From Streptomyces sp. BK340 (GTDB lineage Bacteria; Actinomycetota; Actinomycetes; Streptomycetales; Streptomycetaceae), in the NCBI RefSeq assembly GCF_007827595.1, contig NZ_VISR01000018.1, positions 141,278 through 205,277 of the forward strand: a stretch of 64,000 nt of DNA, given 5' to 3'. This document shows positions 27,800 through 36,500 of the stretch, piece after piece. The translations under genes and the position numbers were made by a program. Position 1 is the stretch's first letter. Every line of letters starts with the position of its first letter. The notes under the pieces are model-generated. The model was not told where the DNA came from and did no database searches. It saw only the letters and a list, made by a program, of their open reading frames with translations.

Positions 27800-28171
27800 T
27801 CAGACGAGGAAGAGCAGCACGGCGCTGATCAGTACAACGACCGCGGTGGCGAAGTGGATCCCGAAGGCGACGGCCTTCGTACCGCCGCTGCGCAGGACTA
27901 TCAGCGTGTCGCTGAGCGGGACAAGGGCCACGCAGACCATGAACCAGGCCTCGGCCTGCGCCCCGGCGAAGGCCAGCAGCGCAAGGCCGACGAGTCCGAA
28001 GGTGCCGTCCCGCATGCCCTTGATCGTGAGGTAGGGGCCGGCGTCGCCGTCCGGCCGGGCGGGGGCGCCGTAGCCGGCCGCGGCGGAGGCGGGCTGGAAC
28101 AGGAATCGATATCCGAGGAAGACGCAGAACAGGTCGAGCACGACGGCCAGGGTGTATGCGGTGACGGTCAC
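27800..28171 (-). CDS. DUF4267-type four-TM membrane protein
   Basis: 123 residues with four hydrophobic segments, starting TVTAYTLAVVLDLFCVFLGY and containing the family-like YLTIKGMRDGTFGLVGLALL. It resembles the DUF4267 family, whose role is unknown. The GTG start at 28171 has GGAGAAGG just before it, which fixes the N-terminus. It is divergent from a TetR regulator gene across an 87-bp gap with two identical palindromes, so it is almost certainly that regulator's target. Confidence 0.82.
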   Translation of the reverse strand: MTVTAYTLAVVLDLFCVFLGYRFLFQPASAAAGYGAPARPDGDAGPYLTIKGMRDGTFGLVGLALLAFAGAQAEAWFMVCVALVPLSDTLIVLRSGGTKAVAFGIHFATAVVVLISAVLLFLV

Positions 28172-28185
28172 GTGCCTTCTCCTTG

Positions 28186-28248
28186 CTAGCAGCGCTAGGG
28201 ACAAGAGTGAAGCTACCAGAGCGTCGACAGAAGTGCTAGCGGCGCTAG
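28186..28248. promoter_or_regulatory. Paired TetR operators
   Basis: Two near-identical 13-bp palindromes, CTAGCAGCGCTAG (28186-28198) and CTAGCGGCGCTAG (28236-28248), start exactly 50 bp apart. One lies 15 bp before the DUF4267 start and the other 11 bp before the TetR start. Binding there would silence both genes. The link to the adjacent regulator is inferred from position. Confidence 0.75.
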
Positions 28249-28258
28249 AATCACGGCC

Positions 28259-28900
28259 ATGCCGATCCAGACGCGCCGGGAGCGCGAACGAGCGGAACGC
28301 GAGCGGCTGATCATGACGGCCGCACGGGAACTGGCGGAGGCGGAGGGCTGGGACGCGGTGACCACACGACGGCTGGCCGCCGAGATCGAGTACAGCCAGC
28401 CGGTCCTCTACAGCCACTTCAAGGGCAAGAGCGCGATCGCGGCGGCGGTCGTGGTGCAGGGCTGCGCGGACCTGGCGGCCGAGCCGGCCTCGGCGCGCGC
28501 CGAGGCACGGGGCGTGCGGGAGTCGCCGGCGGCGGTGGCGGAGACGTACATGTCCTTCGCGCGGCGCCGGTCGGCCCTCTACGCCGCGATGTGCACCCCC
28601 CTCGTGAACCTGCCGTTCGCCACGGAGGAGGCGCCGGAGCCGGTGCGGGCGGCGTTCGGCGAGCTGTTCGCCGCCGTGCAGCCGATCGCGGCCGAGGGCG
28701 ACGACCCCGACCTGCTGACGGAGACGTTCTGGACGGGGCTGCACGGGCCGGCGACGCCGATGCGCAGTGGCCGGCTGCCGGAGCACGCGCACGAAAGGCG
28801 GTTGGCATTGCTGATCGGCCGCTTCGCGGGCGGCGGAGCACCGGCAGCCGCCGACGGCGGTCGGCCCCACGGGAGACGGCACCGCGCGACCGGGCTGTGA
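28259..28900 (+). CDS. TetR/AcrR-family transcriptional regulator
   Basis: 213 residues. The helix-turn-helix lies at about residues 15-60: AARELAEAEGWDAVTTRRLA, then YSQPVLYSHFKGKSAI. The C-terminal ligand domain resembles the WHG type (FWTGLHGPATPMRSGRL). The last 30 residues are Arg/Gly/Pro-rich and probably disordered. It is divergent from a DUF4267 membrane protein with paired palindromes between, so it is probably an autorepressor. No clear ribosome site precedes the ATG; a leaderless message is possible. Confidence 0.9.
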   Translation: MPIQTRRERERAERERLIMTAARELAEAEGWDAVTTRRLAAEIEYSQPVLYSHFKGKSAIAAAVVVQGCADLAAEPASARAEARGVRESPAAVAETYMSFARRRSALYAAMCTPLVNLPFATEEAPEPVRAAFGELFAAVQPIAAEGDDPDLLTETFWTGLHGPATPMRSGRLPEHAHERRLALLIGRFAGGGAPAAADGGRPHGRRHRATGL

Positions 28901-28921
28901 CGGACAGGCGGGTGGGAGAAG

Positions 28922-31162
28922 TTATTCGGCTGCCGGAAGCGCGGCACGCGGCCGCTGCCACCCGCGGGACCCACGCGCCCGCAGCCAGGCCGTCGTCTCG
29001 TCCGGAGGCATCGCCGCGGCTACCAGCCACCCCTGCACCGCGTCACACCCGAGATCCCGCAGCCGCTCCCAGGTCTCGTCGTCCTCCACCCCCTCGGCGA
29101 CGACCAGCAGCCCCAGCGAGTGCGCCAGGTCGACCGTGCAGCGCACGATCTCCGCGTCCTCCGTGTCCACGGCCAGCCGGGCCACGAAGGACCGGTCGAT
29201 CTTCAGCTCGCTCACGGGCAGCCGCCGCAGATGCACCAGTGAGGAGTACCCGGTGCCGAAGTCGTCCAGGGACATCTTCACGCCGTGCCCCGTGAGCCCG
29301 GCGAGCGTGTCGGCGGCCCGCTGCGGGTCCTCCAGCAGCACGTGCTCGGTTATCTCCAGCTGGAGCGCTCCCGCGGGCACTCCGTGCCGGGCCAGCCGGG
29401 CGGCGACGGAGCCCGCGAAGCCGGGCGTGTGGACGTCGCGCGGGGAGACGTTCACGGCCACCGGCACCCGCAGCCCCTGGGCCCGCCAGCGGGCGACCTG
29501 CGCGAGCGCGGTCTCCAGCACGTACTCCGTCAGATGGGGCATCAGCCCCGAGGACTCGGCTATCGCTATGAACTCGTCCGGCGGCACCTTCCCGCGCTCG
29601 GGATGCACCCACCGCACCAGGGCCTCGAGGCCGGCGACCTGTCCGTCGAAGCGGACCTTCGGCTGGTAGTGCAACTGCACCTCCTGCGCGTCCAGCGCCC
29701 GGCGCAGATCGCCCAGCAGGCCCAGCCGGTCCGGGGTGTTGGAGTCGCGCTTGGACTCGTAGACCTCGACGCCCGTACGGTCCCGCTTCGCCTGGTACAT
29801 CGCCACGTCCGCCCTCCGCAGCAGCCCCTCGGCGTCCAGCGCGTGGTCCGGGAAGACGGCGACGCCCGCGCTGGCCTCCAGGACGAGGGTGAGCCCGTCG
29901 AGGTCGAGCGGGGAGCTGAGGGCGGCGACGAGGCCGCGGGCGACCCGCGTGGCCGACGTGGTGGAGTCGGCGACGGGCAGTAAGACGGCGAACTCGTCAC
30001 CGCCGAGCCGGGCCGCCTCCGCGCCGCGCGGGAGGGCGATCCGCAGCCGGTCGGCTATCTGCAGCAGCAGCCGGTCACCGGCGAGATGACCGAGGGTGTC
30101 GTTCACCGACCGGAAACGATCGAGGTCGATCAGCATGAGGGCGGTGCGGGCGCCGATGCGCTCGGCGTCGTCGAGGGCGGTCCAGATCCGCTCCAGCAGC
30201 CACTGCCGGTTGGGCAGTCCGGTCAGCGGGTCGCGGAGCTGCTCCTCGGCCCGGGCCCGGGCCATCCACAGCGTGGAGTCGAGGGCTATCAGCGGGATGG
30301 CGAACAGCGGCAGCAGGATCGGCTGGGCGTCGGCGACCACGCACACCAGCGGGGCGATGCCGAGCAGCGCGACGGCGACCAGGCCCTGCCTGACCAGGGC
30401 GGTACGGGCGACGGTGGGCAGTCCGCCGCCGCGCGGCGCGTGCAGGTACCACAGCAGGCCACGGCTGACCAGGAGATAGGCGGCGGCGACGAGCACCACC
30501 TCGGGCACGGTGGTGATGCTCCAGCTGTCCGGGCTCCAGGGATCCTCGACCGTCGGTACGCGCCCGAACGAGCCGAGCACCAGGGCGCCGGCGCTGATCC
30601 CGAGGATGTCCACGGCGCCGTGCAGCACGCCCTGCCGCCAGCGGTTCCGCCTGGCTATGCCGACCAGGACGACGACGGTGAGGCTGACCATCCCGGCGGG
30701 CACCCAGCCGTACAGCAGCAGGACGGCGAGGGTGAGGGCCGCGCCGGAGCCCGTGCCGCCCCACCAGCGGGCGCGGCCGAGCATCACGAGGTGGCCGACG
30801 ATGGTGCCGGTGAGCACGGCCAGCGACCAGCCGAGCGTGCCGCCCGGGAAGAGGGCGTGGTTGCCGCTGAAGGCACCGTAGAAGCCCGCGCCCAGGGCGA
30901 ATCCGGCGGCCGCCACGAGGCCCGCGGGCAACGCGGGCCAGGACAGATGCCGTTCGGGGTCGGTGCCGGGCAGCACGGGGGCGGCCTCGATGGCCGGCGG
31001 AACCGGTGCGTGTGCCTCGGTCGCGGTGCCCGGTCCGGCCGGACGCGCCCGAGTGCCCGTGCGCTCGGCGCCCCACCCGGTCCACCGGATCCCCCGCCAG
31101 GCGACCGCACGGCGGCGCAGGCGCAGCCGTGAGTCCGGGGCGGCGCTCTCGGTCGGTTCCAT
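28922..31162 (-). CDS. rmdB: Membrane GGDEF-EAL c-di-GMP protein, RmdB type
   Basis: 746 residues: several membrane segments (about residues 60-280), then GGDEF (RLGGDEFAVLLP) and EAL domains. Unlike the other GGDEF/EAL protein in this window, all EAL catalytic motifs are intact: GLEALVRW, VPVAVNVSPRD, LQLEITEH, MSLDDFGTGYSSL, ELKIDRSF and VVAEGVED. A working c-di-GMP phosphodiesterase is expected. S. coelicolor RmdB, a c-di-GMP phosphodiesterase affecting colony development, lies next to ligA as here; the name rests on that recalled synteny and the domain order. The ATG at 31162 has GAGAGGGACGGGA before it. It follows ligA on the same strand, after a hairpin. Confidence 0.85.
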   Translation of the reverse strand: MEPTESAAPDSRLRLRRRAVAWRGIRWTGWGAERTGTRARPAGPGTATEAHAPVPPAIEAAPVLPGTDPERHLSWPALPAGLVAAAGFALGAGFYGAFSGNHALFPGGTLGWSLAVLTGTIVGHLVMLGRARWWGGTGSGAALTLAVLLLYGWVPAGMVSLTVVVLVGIARRNRWRQGVLHGAVDILGISAGALVLGSFGRVPTVEDPWSPDSWSITTVPEVVLVAAAYLLVSRGLLWYLHAPRGGGLPTVARTALVRQGLVAVALLGIAPLVCVVADAQPILLPLFAIPLIALDSTLWMARARAEEQLRDPLTGLPNRQWLLERIWTALDDAERIGARTALMLIDLDRFRSVNDTLGHLAGDRLLLQIADRLRIALPRGAEAARLGGDEFAVLLPVADSTTSATRVARGLVAALSSPLDLDGLTLVLEASAGVAVFPDHALDAEGLLRRADVAMYQAKRDRTGVEVYESKRDSNTPDRLGLLGDLRRALDAQEVQLHYQPKVRFDGQVAGLEALVRWVHPERGKVPPDEFIAIAESSGLMPHLTEYVLETALAQVARWRAQGLRVPVAVNVSPRDVHTPGFAGSVAARLARHGVPAGALQLEITEHVLLEDPQRAADTLAGLTGHGVKMSLDDFGTGYSSLVHLRRLPVSELKIDRSFVARLAVDTEDAEIVRCTVDLAHSLGLLVVAEGVEDDETWERLRDLGCDAVQGWLVAAAMPPDETTAWLRARGSRGWQRPRAALPAAE

Positions 31163-31373
31163 TCCCGTCCCTCTCACAGCCGGCGGTGCACACGCCACGC
31201 GGCCCGATGCCCGACAACCATCAGCGGCTCCGCGTCGAAGAAACCTTCCTCGTGCCCTTCACGGGCAGGGGGATGCCCCAGCCGCAGCTGGGCACGGCAG
31301 GTGCACACCTCAACAGTAGGCCGCGGAAGGCTTCCTCGGGCAGCGGTCGTCGACGGTTGCCCGAATGAGCCCG

Positions 31374-31413
31374 GGCCACCCGTATGCAACTGATATGCGC
31401 CGAACGGGTGGCC
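31374..31413 (-). terminator. Inverted repeat after ligA
   Basis: Perfect 9-bp arms GGCCACCCG (31374-31382) and CGGGTGGCC (31405-31413) with a 22-base loop, starting 9 bp after the ligA stop. It is the likely ligA terminator. The remaining 200 bp up to rmdB shows only small hairpins and presumably the rmdB promoter. Confidence 0.6.
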
Positions 31414-31421
31414 TTCAACCG

Positions 31422-33620
31422 CTACTCCCCGGTCGGAAGCGCGACTTCCGTCGCCGCCTCGGGACCCTGCTCCAACAGGACGCCGAAACCGTCCTCGTTC
31501 AGAACCGGAACCTTGAGCTGCATGGCCTTGTCGTACTTCGATCCCGGGTTGTCGCCCACCACGACGAACGAGGTCTTCTTCGAAACCGAACCGGTCACCT
31601 TCGCACCGCGGCTCTGCAGCGCCTCCTTGGCGCCGTCCCGGGTGAAGTTCTCCAGCGTGCCGGTCACGACGACGGTGAGACCCTCCAGCGGGCGCGGCCC
31701 CTCGTCCTCGCCGGACGTTTCGTCCTCCAGCGGGACTCCGGCCGCCTTCCACTTGCGGACGATCTCGCGGTGCCAGTCCTCGGCGAACCACTCCTTGAGG
31801 GCGGCGGCGATGATGGGACCGACGCCGTCGGTGGTGGCCAGCTCCTGCTCGGTGGCCTGTTCGATGCGGTCGATGGAGCGGAACTCGCGCGCGAGGGCCT
31901 GCGCCGCCACCGGGCCGACGTGCCGGATGGACAGTCCGTTCAGGAAGCGGGCCAGCGGGCGGGCCTTGGCCGCCTCGATGTTCTCCAGCAGTGCGAGGGT
32001 GTTCTTCTTCGGCTCGCCCTTCTGGTTGGCGAAGACCGTGACGACCTTCTCCTCGCCCGTCTTGGGGTCACGCTTGGGCAGGCCGCTGTCCGGGTCGAGG
32101 ACGTAGGCCTTGATGGGCAGCAGCTTATCCACCGTCAGGTCGAACAGGTCGCCCTCGTCCACCAGGGGCGGGTCGGCCGGCTCCAGCGGGCGGGTCAGCG
32201 CTGCGGCGGCCACCGCACCGAAGTTCTCGATGTCCAGGCACTCACGGCCCGCGAGGTAGGAGACGCGCTCGCGCAACTGGGCCGGGCAGGTACGCGCGTT
32301 GGGGCAGCGGAGGTCGATGTCGCCCTCCTTCATGGGCCGCAGCGGCGTCCCGCACTCGGGGCACTCGCTCGGCATCACGAACTCCCGCTCGGCGCCGTCC
32401 CGCAGGTCGACCACCGGACCGAGGATCTCCGGGATGACGTCACCGGCCTTGCGGATCACCACGGTGTCGCCGATGAGCACGCCCTTGGCCTTGACGACCT
32501 CCTGGTTGTGCAGGGTGGCGAACTCGACCTCGCTGCCCGCGACCGTGACCGGCTCGACCTGCGCGTACGGCGTGACGCGGCCGGTGCGGCCGACGCCCAC
32601 CTTGATGTCGATGAGCTTGGTGTTGACCTCTTCCGGCGCGTACTTGTACGCGATCGCCCAGCGCGGGGCCCGGGCGGTGGACCCGAGTCGGCCCTGGAGC
32701 CGGATCTCGTCCAGCTTGATGACGGCGCCGTCGATCTCGTGCTCCACGGAGTGGCGGTTCTCGCCGTCGTAGTGGGCGATGAACTCCCGTACGCCGTCCA
32801 GGTCGTCGACCACCCGGTTGTGCGTGGAGGTGGGCAGGCCCCAGGTCTTGAGCAGGTCGTAGGCCTGGGAGAGACGGGTCATGCCCGTGAAGCCCTCCAG
32901 GGCGCCGATGCCGTGGACGACCATGTGCAGCGGGCGGGTGGCGGTGACCCGCGGGTCCTTCTGGCGCAGCGAACCGGCGGCGGCGTTGCGGGGATTGGCG
33001 AACGGCTTGTCGCCAGCGGCGACCAGCCTGGCGTTCAGCTCCTCGAACTTCTCCATCGGGAAGTAGACCTCGCCGCGGATCTCCACGAGGTCGGGGACGT
33101 CGTCGCCCCGGAGGCGGTCCGGGATCTCCGCGATCGTGCGGACGTTCGGGGTGATGTCCTCGCCGGTGCGGCCGTCGCCGCGGGTGGCGGCGCGCGTGAG
33201 ACGGCCGCGCTCGTAGGTGAGGTTGACGGCGAGGCCGTCCACCTTCAGCTCGCACAGGAAGTGGTACTCCTGGTCGCCCAGCTCCCTGGCGATGCGGTCG
33301 GCCCAGGCGGCCAGTTCCTCGTCGTTGAAGGTGTTGTCCAGGGAGAGCATCCGCTGGCGGTGCTCGACCGCCGTGAACTCCGTCTCGTACGACCCCGCGA
33401 CCTTCTGGGTCGGCGAGTCCGGCGTGCGCAGCTCCGGGTACTGCTCCTCCAGCGCCTCGAGCGTCTTGAGGAGCTGGTCGAATTCCGCGTCGCTGACGAC
33501 GGGAGCGTCCTTCACGTAGTACCGGAAGCGGTGCTCCTCGACCTGCTCCGCGAGCAGGGCGTGCTTCTCGCGGGCCTCTGCGGGCACCGTCGTCGTCTCC
33601 GCTTGCTTGTCGCCGGCCAC
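31422..33620 (-). CDS. ligA: NAD-dependent DNA ligase
   Basis: Seals nicks between Okazaki fragments and in repair, using NAD. 732 residues, full length. Domain Ia HRFRYYVKDAPVVSDAEFDQ binds NMN. The adenylated Lys is in ELKVDGLAVNLTY. The OB fold is followed by a four-Cys zinc finger (CPECGTPL, then RCPNARTCPAQ), helix-hairpin-helix repeats (NGLSIRHVGPVAAQALA and TTDGVGPIIAAAL) and a C-terminal BRCT domain (LEGLTVVVTGTLENFTRDGA). The GTG start has GAGGACC upstream. It lies 15 bp after the MetE-like gene and is probably co-transcribed with it. Confidence 0.97.
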   Translation of the reverse strand: MAGDKQAETTTVPAEAREKHALLAEQVEEHRFRYYVKDAPVVSDAEFDQLLKTLEALEEQYPELRTPDSPTQKVAGSYETEFTAVEHRQRMLSLDNTFNDEELAAWADRIARELGDQEYHFLCELKVDGLAVNLTYERGRLTRAATRGDGRTGEDITPNVRTIAEIPDRLRGDDVPDLVEIRGEVYFPMEKFEELNARLVAAGDKPFANPRNAAAGSLRQKDPRVTATRPLHMVVHGIGALEGFTGMTRLSQAYDLLKTWGLPTSTHNRVVDDLDGVREFIAHYDGENRHSVEHEIDGAVIKLDEIRLQGRLGSTARAPRWAIAYKYAPEEVNTKLIDIKVGVGRTGRVTPYAQVEPVTVAGSEVEFATLHNQEVVKAKGVLIGDTVVIRKAGDVIPEILGPVVDLRDGAEREFVMPSECPECGTPLRPMKEGDIDLRCPNARTCPAQLRERVSYLAGRECLDIENFGAVAAAALTRPLEPADPPLVDEGDLFDLTVDKLLPIKAYVLDPDSGLPKRDPKTGEEKVVTVFANQKGEPKKNTLALLENIEAAKARPLARFLNGLSIRHVGPVAAQALAREFRSIDRIEQATEQELATTDGVGPIIAAALKEWFAEDWHREIVRKWKAAGVPLEDETSGEDEGPRPLEGLTVVVTGTLENFTRDGAKEALQSRGAKVTGSVSKKTSFVVVGDNPGSKYDKAMQLKVPVLNEDGFGVLLEQGPEAATEVALPTGE

Positions 33621-33635
33621 CGTGTGGTCCTCCCG

Positions 33636-34643
33636 TTACTCTGGGTTGTCCGCGAGTGATCTCGCCGCTCGGACGCAGTGGGCGAGCACCTGGCGTGCCC
33701 AGGCGGGGGAAGCGCCCGCGAGACCGCACGCCGGGGTGACCGTGACCGCCTCCGCGAGCAACCCCGGATGCAGCCCCAGCCTGCGCCACAACGTCCTGAC
33801 ACCCATGACGCTACCGGCAGGGTCTGACAATGGGCCGTCCGTGCCCGGGACGACACCGGCGAACAACCGTGTACCGCCTTCCACGGCCTCGCCGATGGCG
33901 TCGTCGTCACGTTCGGTGAGGAGCGAGAAGTCGAAGGAGAGCGCGTCGGCTCCGGCCCGGCGCAGCAGGGCGAACGGGACGTCGGGCGCACAGGAGTGGA
34001 CGACGACGGGTCCGCCCTCGTGCACCCCGATGACGTCCCGCAGGGTGGCCTCCACGACCTGCCGGTCCACGGCCCGGTGCGTGCGGTAGCCGCTGGCGGT
34101 GCGGACCTGTCCGCGCAGCACGGCGGTGAGGGAGGGCTCGTCCAGCTGGAGGACCAGCCGGGCACCGGGGACGCGGCGCCGCATCTCGCCGAGGTGCAGC
34201 CGCAGGCCCTCCGCCAGCGAGCCGGCGAGGTCGCGGCAGGCGCCGGGGTCGGACAGGGCGGACTCGCCGTTCCTCAGTTCCAGGGCGGCGGCCAGCGTCC
34301 ACGGTCCGACCGCCTGGACCTTGAGGTCGCCCTCGTAGCCCTGGGTGAACTCCTCCAGGGCGTCGAGGTCTTCCCCCAGCCAGGACCGGGCCCGCTTGGT
34401 GTCGCGGCCCGGCCGGTCACCGATCCGCCAGCCGCTGGGCTCCACGCGCGCGTACAGCTCGACCAGCATGCCGGCGGTCCGTCCGATCATGTCGGCGCCG
34501 GGGCCTCGGGCGGGCAGCTCGGCCAGGAACGGAAAGTCCTCGACACTGCCGGTGACGGTCTTGGCGGCCTCCCGCGCGTCCCCTCCGGGCATGGACCCGA
34601 TGCCGGTGGCGGAGCTGAAGGTGAAATGGCTGGTCTCGCTCAC
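33636..34643 (-). CDS. Cobalamin-independent methionine synthase-like protein
   Basis: 335 residues matching only the C-terminal catalytic half of MetE. Zinc ligands are visible as His and Cys in VVVHSCAPDVPF and a later Cys in TVTPACGLAG. The N-terminal part reads TFSSATGIGSMPGGDAREAA. Actinobacteria often carry such short MetE-like proteins beside ligA; whether they make methionine or transfer methyl groups elsewhere is unclear. The GTG at 34643 is chosen because the upstream in-frame codons are not conserved-looking. Confidence 0.83.
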   Translation of the reverse strand: MSETSHFTFSSATGIGSMPGGDAREAAKTVTGSVEDFPFLAELPARGPGADMIGRTAGMLVELYARVEPSGWRIGDRPGRDTKRARSWLGEDLDALEEFTQGYEGDLKVQAVGPWTLAAALELRNGESALSDPGACRDLAGSLAEGLRLHLGEMRRRVPGARLVLQLDEPSLTAVLRGQVRTASGYRTHRAVDRQVVEATLRDVIGVHEGGPVVVHSCAPDVPFALLRRAGADALSFDFSLLTERDDDAIGEAVEGGTRLFAGVVPGTDGPLSDPAGSVMGVRTLWRRLGLHPGLLAEAVTVTPACGLAGASPAWARQVLAHCVRAARSLADNPE

Positions 34644-34672
34644 CCCGGAAGCGTAAGCCGTCCGACGCACGA

Positions 34673-34687
34673 GGGGGCTCCGCCCCC
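34673..34687. repeat. GGGGGC-TCC-GCCCCC hairpin motif
   Basis: A perfect 6-bp stem with a 3-base loop in the 175-bp gap between the SDR and MetE-like genes. This short G/C hairpin is a frequent Streptomyces intergenic motif and could end transcription of the SDR gene, though it is over 130 bp from the SDR stop. Nothing else stands out in this gap. Confidence 0.4.
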
Positions 34688-34818
34688 CGGACCCCCTGCC
34701 TGTGCCCGCCCACCACCCGACTCGGTAGGCCGAGAAGTGGCCGCAGCATCGGGCCAGGTCAGCCGGGAAGCGAGAGCAGGGGTGGCGGGGGGCGAGGTCC
34801 TCCCGCCGTCATCCCCTG

Positions 34819-35508
34819 TCACCGCCCCGGTCGCACCGTCAGGTCGTTGACCTCCGCGTCCCCCGGCAGGTCCAGGGCCATCAGGATCGTCGTCGCGACC
34901 GACTCGGGGTCGATCCACCGGGCGGGGTCGTAGTCCTTGCCCTCCTGCTGGTGGACCTTCGCCTGCATGGGGCTGGCCGTGCGGCCGGGGTAGACGGAGG
35001 TCACACGGACGCCGTTGCCGTGCTCCTCATGGCGCAGGGAGTCGGCCAGGGCCTTCAGACCGTGTTTGGAGGCGGCGTACGCGGACCAGCCGGCGTGGGC
35101 GCTCAGGCCGGCACCGGAGTTGACGAAGATCACATGGCCGCGGGCGGCGCGGAGCTGGGGCAGGAAGTGCCGGGTCAGCTCGGCCGGGGAGACCAGGTTG
35201 ACGTTGAGCTGGTGGCGCCAGGTCTTGGGGGTCAGCTCGCCGACCTCGCCGAGGTCCACGACGCCGGCGATGTGCAGCAGCGAGTCGACCCGGTCCGGGA
35301 GCGTCTGGTGGGAGAACGCCCAGGAGAGCTTGTCGGGGTCGGCCAGGTCGCCCACCAGGGTGCGCGCCCCGGGGTACTCGGCGGCCAGCTCCTTCGCGCG
35401 GCCTGCGTCGCGCGCGTGCAGGACGATCTCGTCCCCGCGCGCGTGCAGACGGCGGGCGACGGCCGCGCCGATGCCGGAACCGGCCCCGGTGATCACATGT
35501 GTAGCCAT
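34819..35508 (-). CDS. Short-chain dehydrogenase/reductase
   Basis: NAD(P)-dependent oxidoreductase, 229 residues. Cofactor motif ITGAGSGIGAAVAR at the N-terminus, an aspartate in VGDLADPD, the Ser region FVNSGAGLSAHAG and the catalytic YxxxK in WSAYAASKHGLKA. It ends with SDR-type EVNDLTVRPGR. Two ATGs, 35517 and 35508, are in frame; the second gives the usual MATHVITG start. The substrate is unknown. The gene is 16 bp after the LOG-family gene on the same strand. Confidence 0.9.
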   Translation of the reverse strand: MATHVITGAGSGIGAAVARRLHARGDEIVLHARDAGRAKELAAEYPGARTLVGDLADPDKLSWAFSHQTLPDRVDSLLHIAGVVDLGEVGELTPKTWRHQLNVNLVSPAELTRHFLPQLRAARGHVIFVNSGAGLSAHAGWSAYAASKHGLKALADSLRHEEHGNGVRVTSVYPGRTASPMQAKVHQQEGKDYDPARWIDPESVATTILMALDLPGDAEVNDLTVRPGR

Positions 35509-35524
35509 GCCCGCCATGTTCGCA

Positions 35525-36088
35525 TCATCCGGAGTGCGGACCCGCGGCGGCAGCCGCTGATGTCACAGCTTCCAGGTAGGCCAGTGCGGCGGCCGGCTCC
35601 TCGGCGAAGAAGACCAGCTCGGACAGCGGGCGGGGCAGGAAACCCTCGTCCTCCATGCGGCGGAACTGCAGCTGGAGGCCGTCGTAGAAACCGGCCGTGT
35701 TCAGCAGCACCACCGGCTTCTCGGTGCGGCCGTGCTTCTTCAGCTCCAGGATCTCGGTGGCCTCGTCGAGCGTCCCGGTGCCGCCCACCATGATCACCAC
35801 GGCGTCGGCCTTCTCCAGAAGCAGCTTCTTGCGTTCGGCGAGGTCGGCGGCGATGACCATCTCGTCCACGCCGGGCCGCGCCTTCGCCGCCAGGAACTCC
35901 ACGGACACGCCCACCAGCCTGCCGCCCGCCTCGTGCACCCCGTCGGCGACCACCTTCATCAGGCCGACGTCGGATCCGCCCCAGACCAGGGTGTGCCCGC
36001 CCTTGCCGAGCAGCTTCGCGAAGTCGCGCGCGGGGCCCGTGTAGCGCTCGTCGAGGTCGGCGGCGGAGAGGAAGACGCAGATGTTCAT
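35525..36088 (-). CDS. LOG-family (TIGR00730) protein
   Basis: 187 residues with a Rossmann-like fold of the LOG family, whose proven members release cytokinin bases or other nucleobases from nucleoside monophosphates. The signature PGGxGTxxE appears as VGGTGTLDEATEIL: the leading Pro is replaced by Val while the phosphate-binding Gly-Thr core and the catalytic Glu remain. The upstream WGGSDVGLMKVVADG corresponds to the family's GGGxxGLMG. The ATG has GGTGGGGGAC before it. It is divergent from the DUF427 gene across 51 bp. Confidence 0.87.
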   Translation of the reverse strand: MNICVFLSAADLDERYTGPARDFAKLLGKGGHTLVWGGSDVGLMKVVADGVHEAGGRLVGVSVEFLAAKARPGVDEMVIAADLAERKKLLLEKADAVVIMVGGTGTLDEATEILELKKHGRTEKPVVLLNTAGFYDGLQLQFRRMEDEGFLPRPLSELVFFAEEPAAALAYLEAVTSAAAAAGPHSG

Positions 36089-36139
36089 GTCCCCCACCGT
36101 ACGCGGGAAGAAGTACGGGCCCGCGCGCGCTGTTCGGAC

Positions 36140-36463
36140 ATGACCACAGGACACACGATCACCATCGAAAAGGGCGGACAGCACGTGCGCGTGGTGCACG
36201 GCGACCAGGTGCTCGCGGAGACCGACCGTCCCCTCGTACTGCGCGAGACCGGCTCACCGGTGCGGTACTACATTCCCGCCGAGGACGTCCGCCTCGACCT
36301 GCTCACGCCCTCCGACACCCACACCGTCTGCCCCTTCAAGGGCACCGCGTCCTACTGGTCGCTGCCGGACGCGCCCGACCTGGTGTGGGCGTACCCGGAC
36401 CCGAAGCCCGGCGTGGCGGAGATCAGGGACCACTACTGCTTCTACGAGGCCGACGTGTCGTGA
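36140..36463 (+). CDS. DUF427-domain protein
   Basis: 107 residues covering one DUF427 domain: ADRPLVLRE-like sequence (ETDRPLVLRETGSPVRYYIP), DVRLDLLTPSDTHTVCPFKG and AYPDPKPGVAEIRDHYCFYE. The conserved TxCPFKG-Y-S pattern is present. No enzymatic function is established for the family. It is followed 37 bp later by an alpha/beta hydrolase gene on the same strand. Confidence 0.88.
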   Translation: MTTGHTITIEKGGQHVRVVHGDQVLAETDRPLVLRETGSPVRYYIPAEDVRLDLLTPSDTHTVCPFKGTASYWSLPDAPDLVWAYPDPKPGVAEIRDHYCFYEADVS

Positions 36464-36500
36464 CCGCTGAAATCCGTGCCGTACGGCAGTCTGCACCGGC

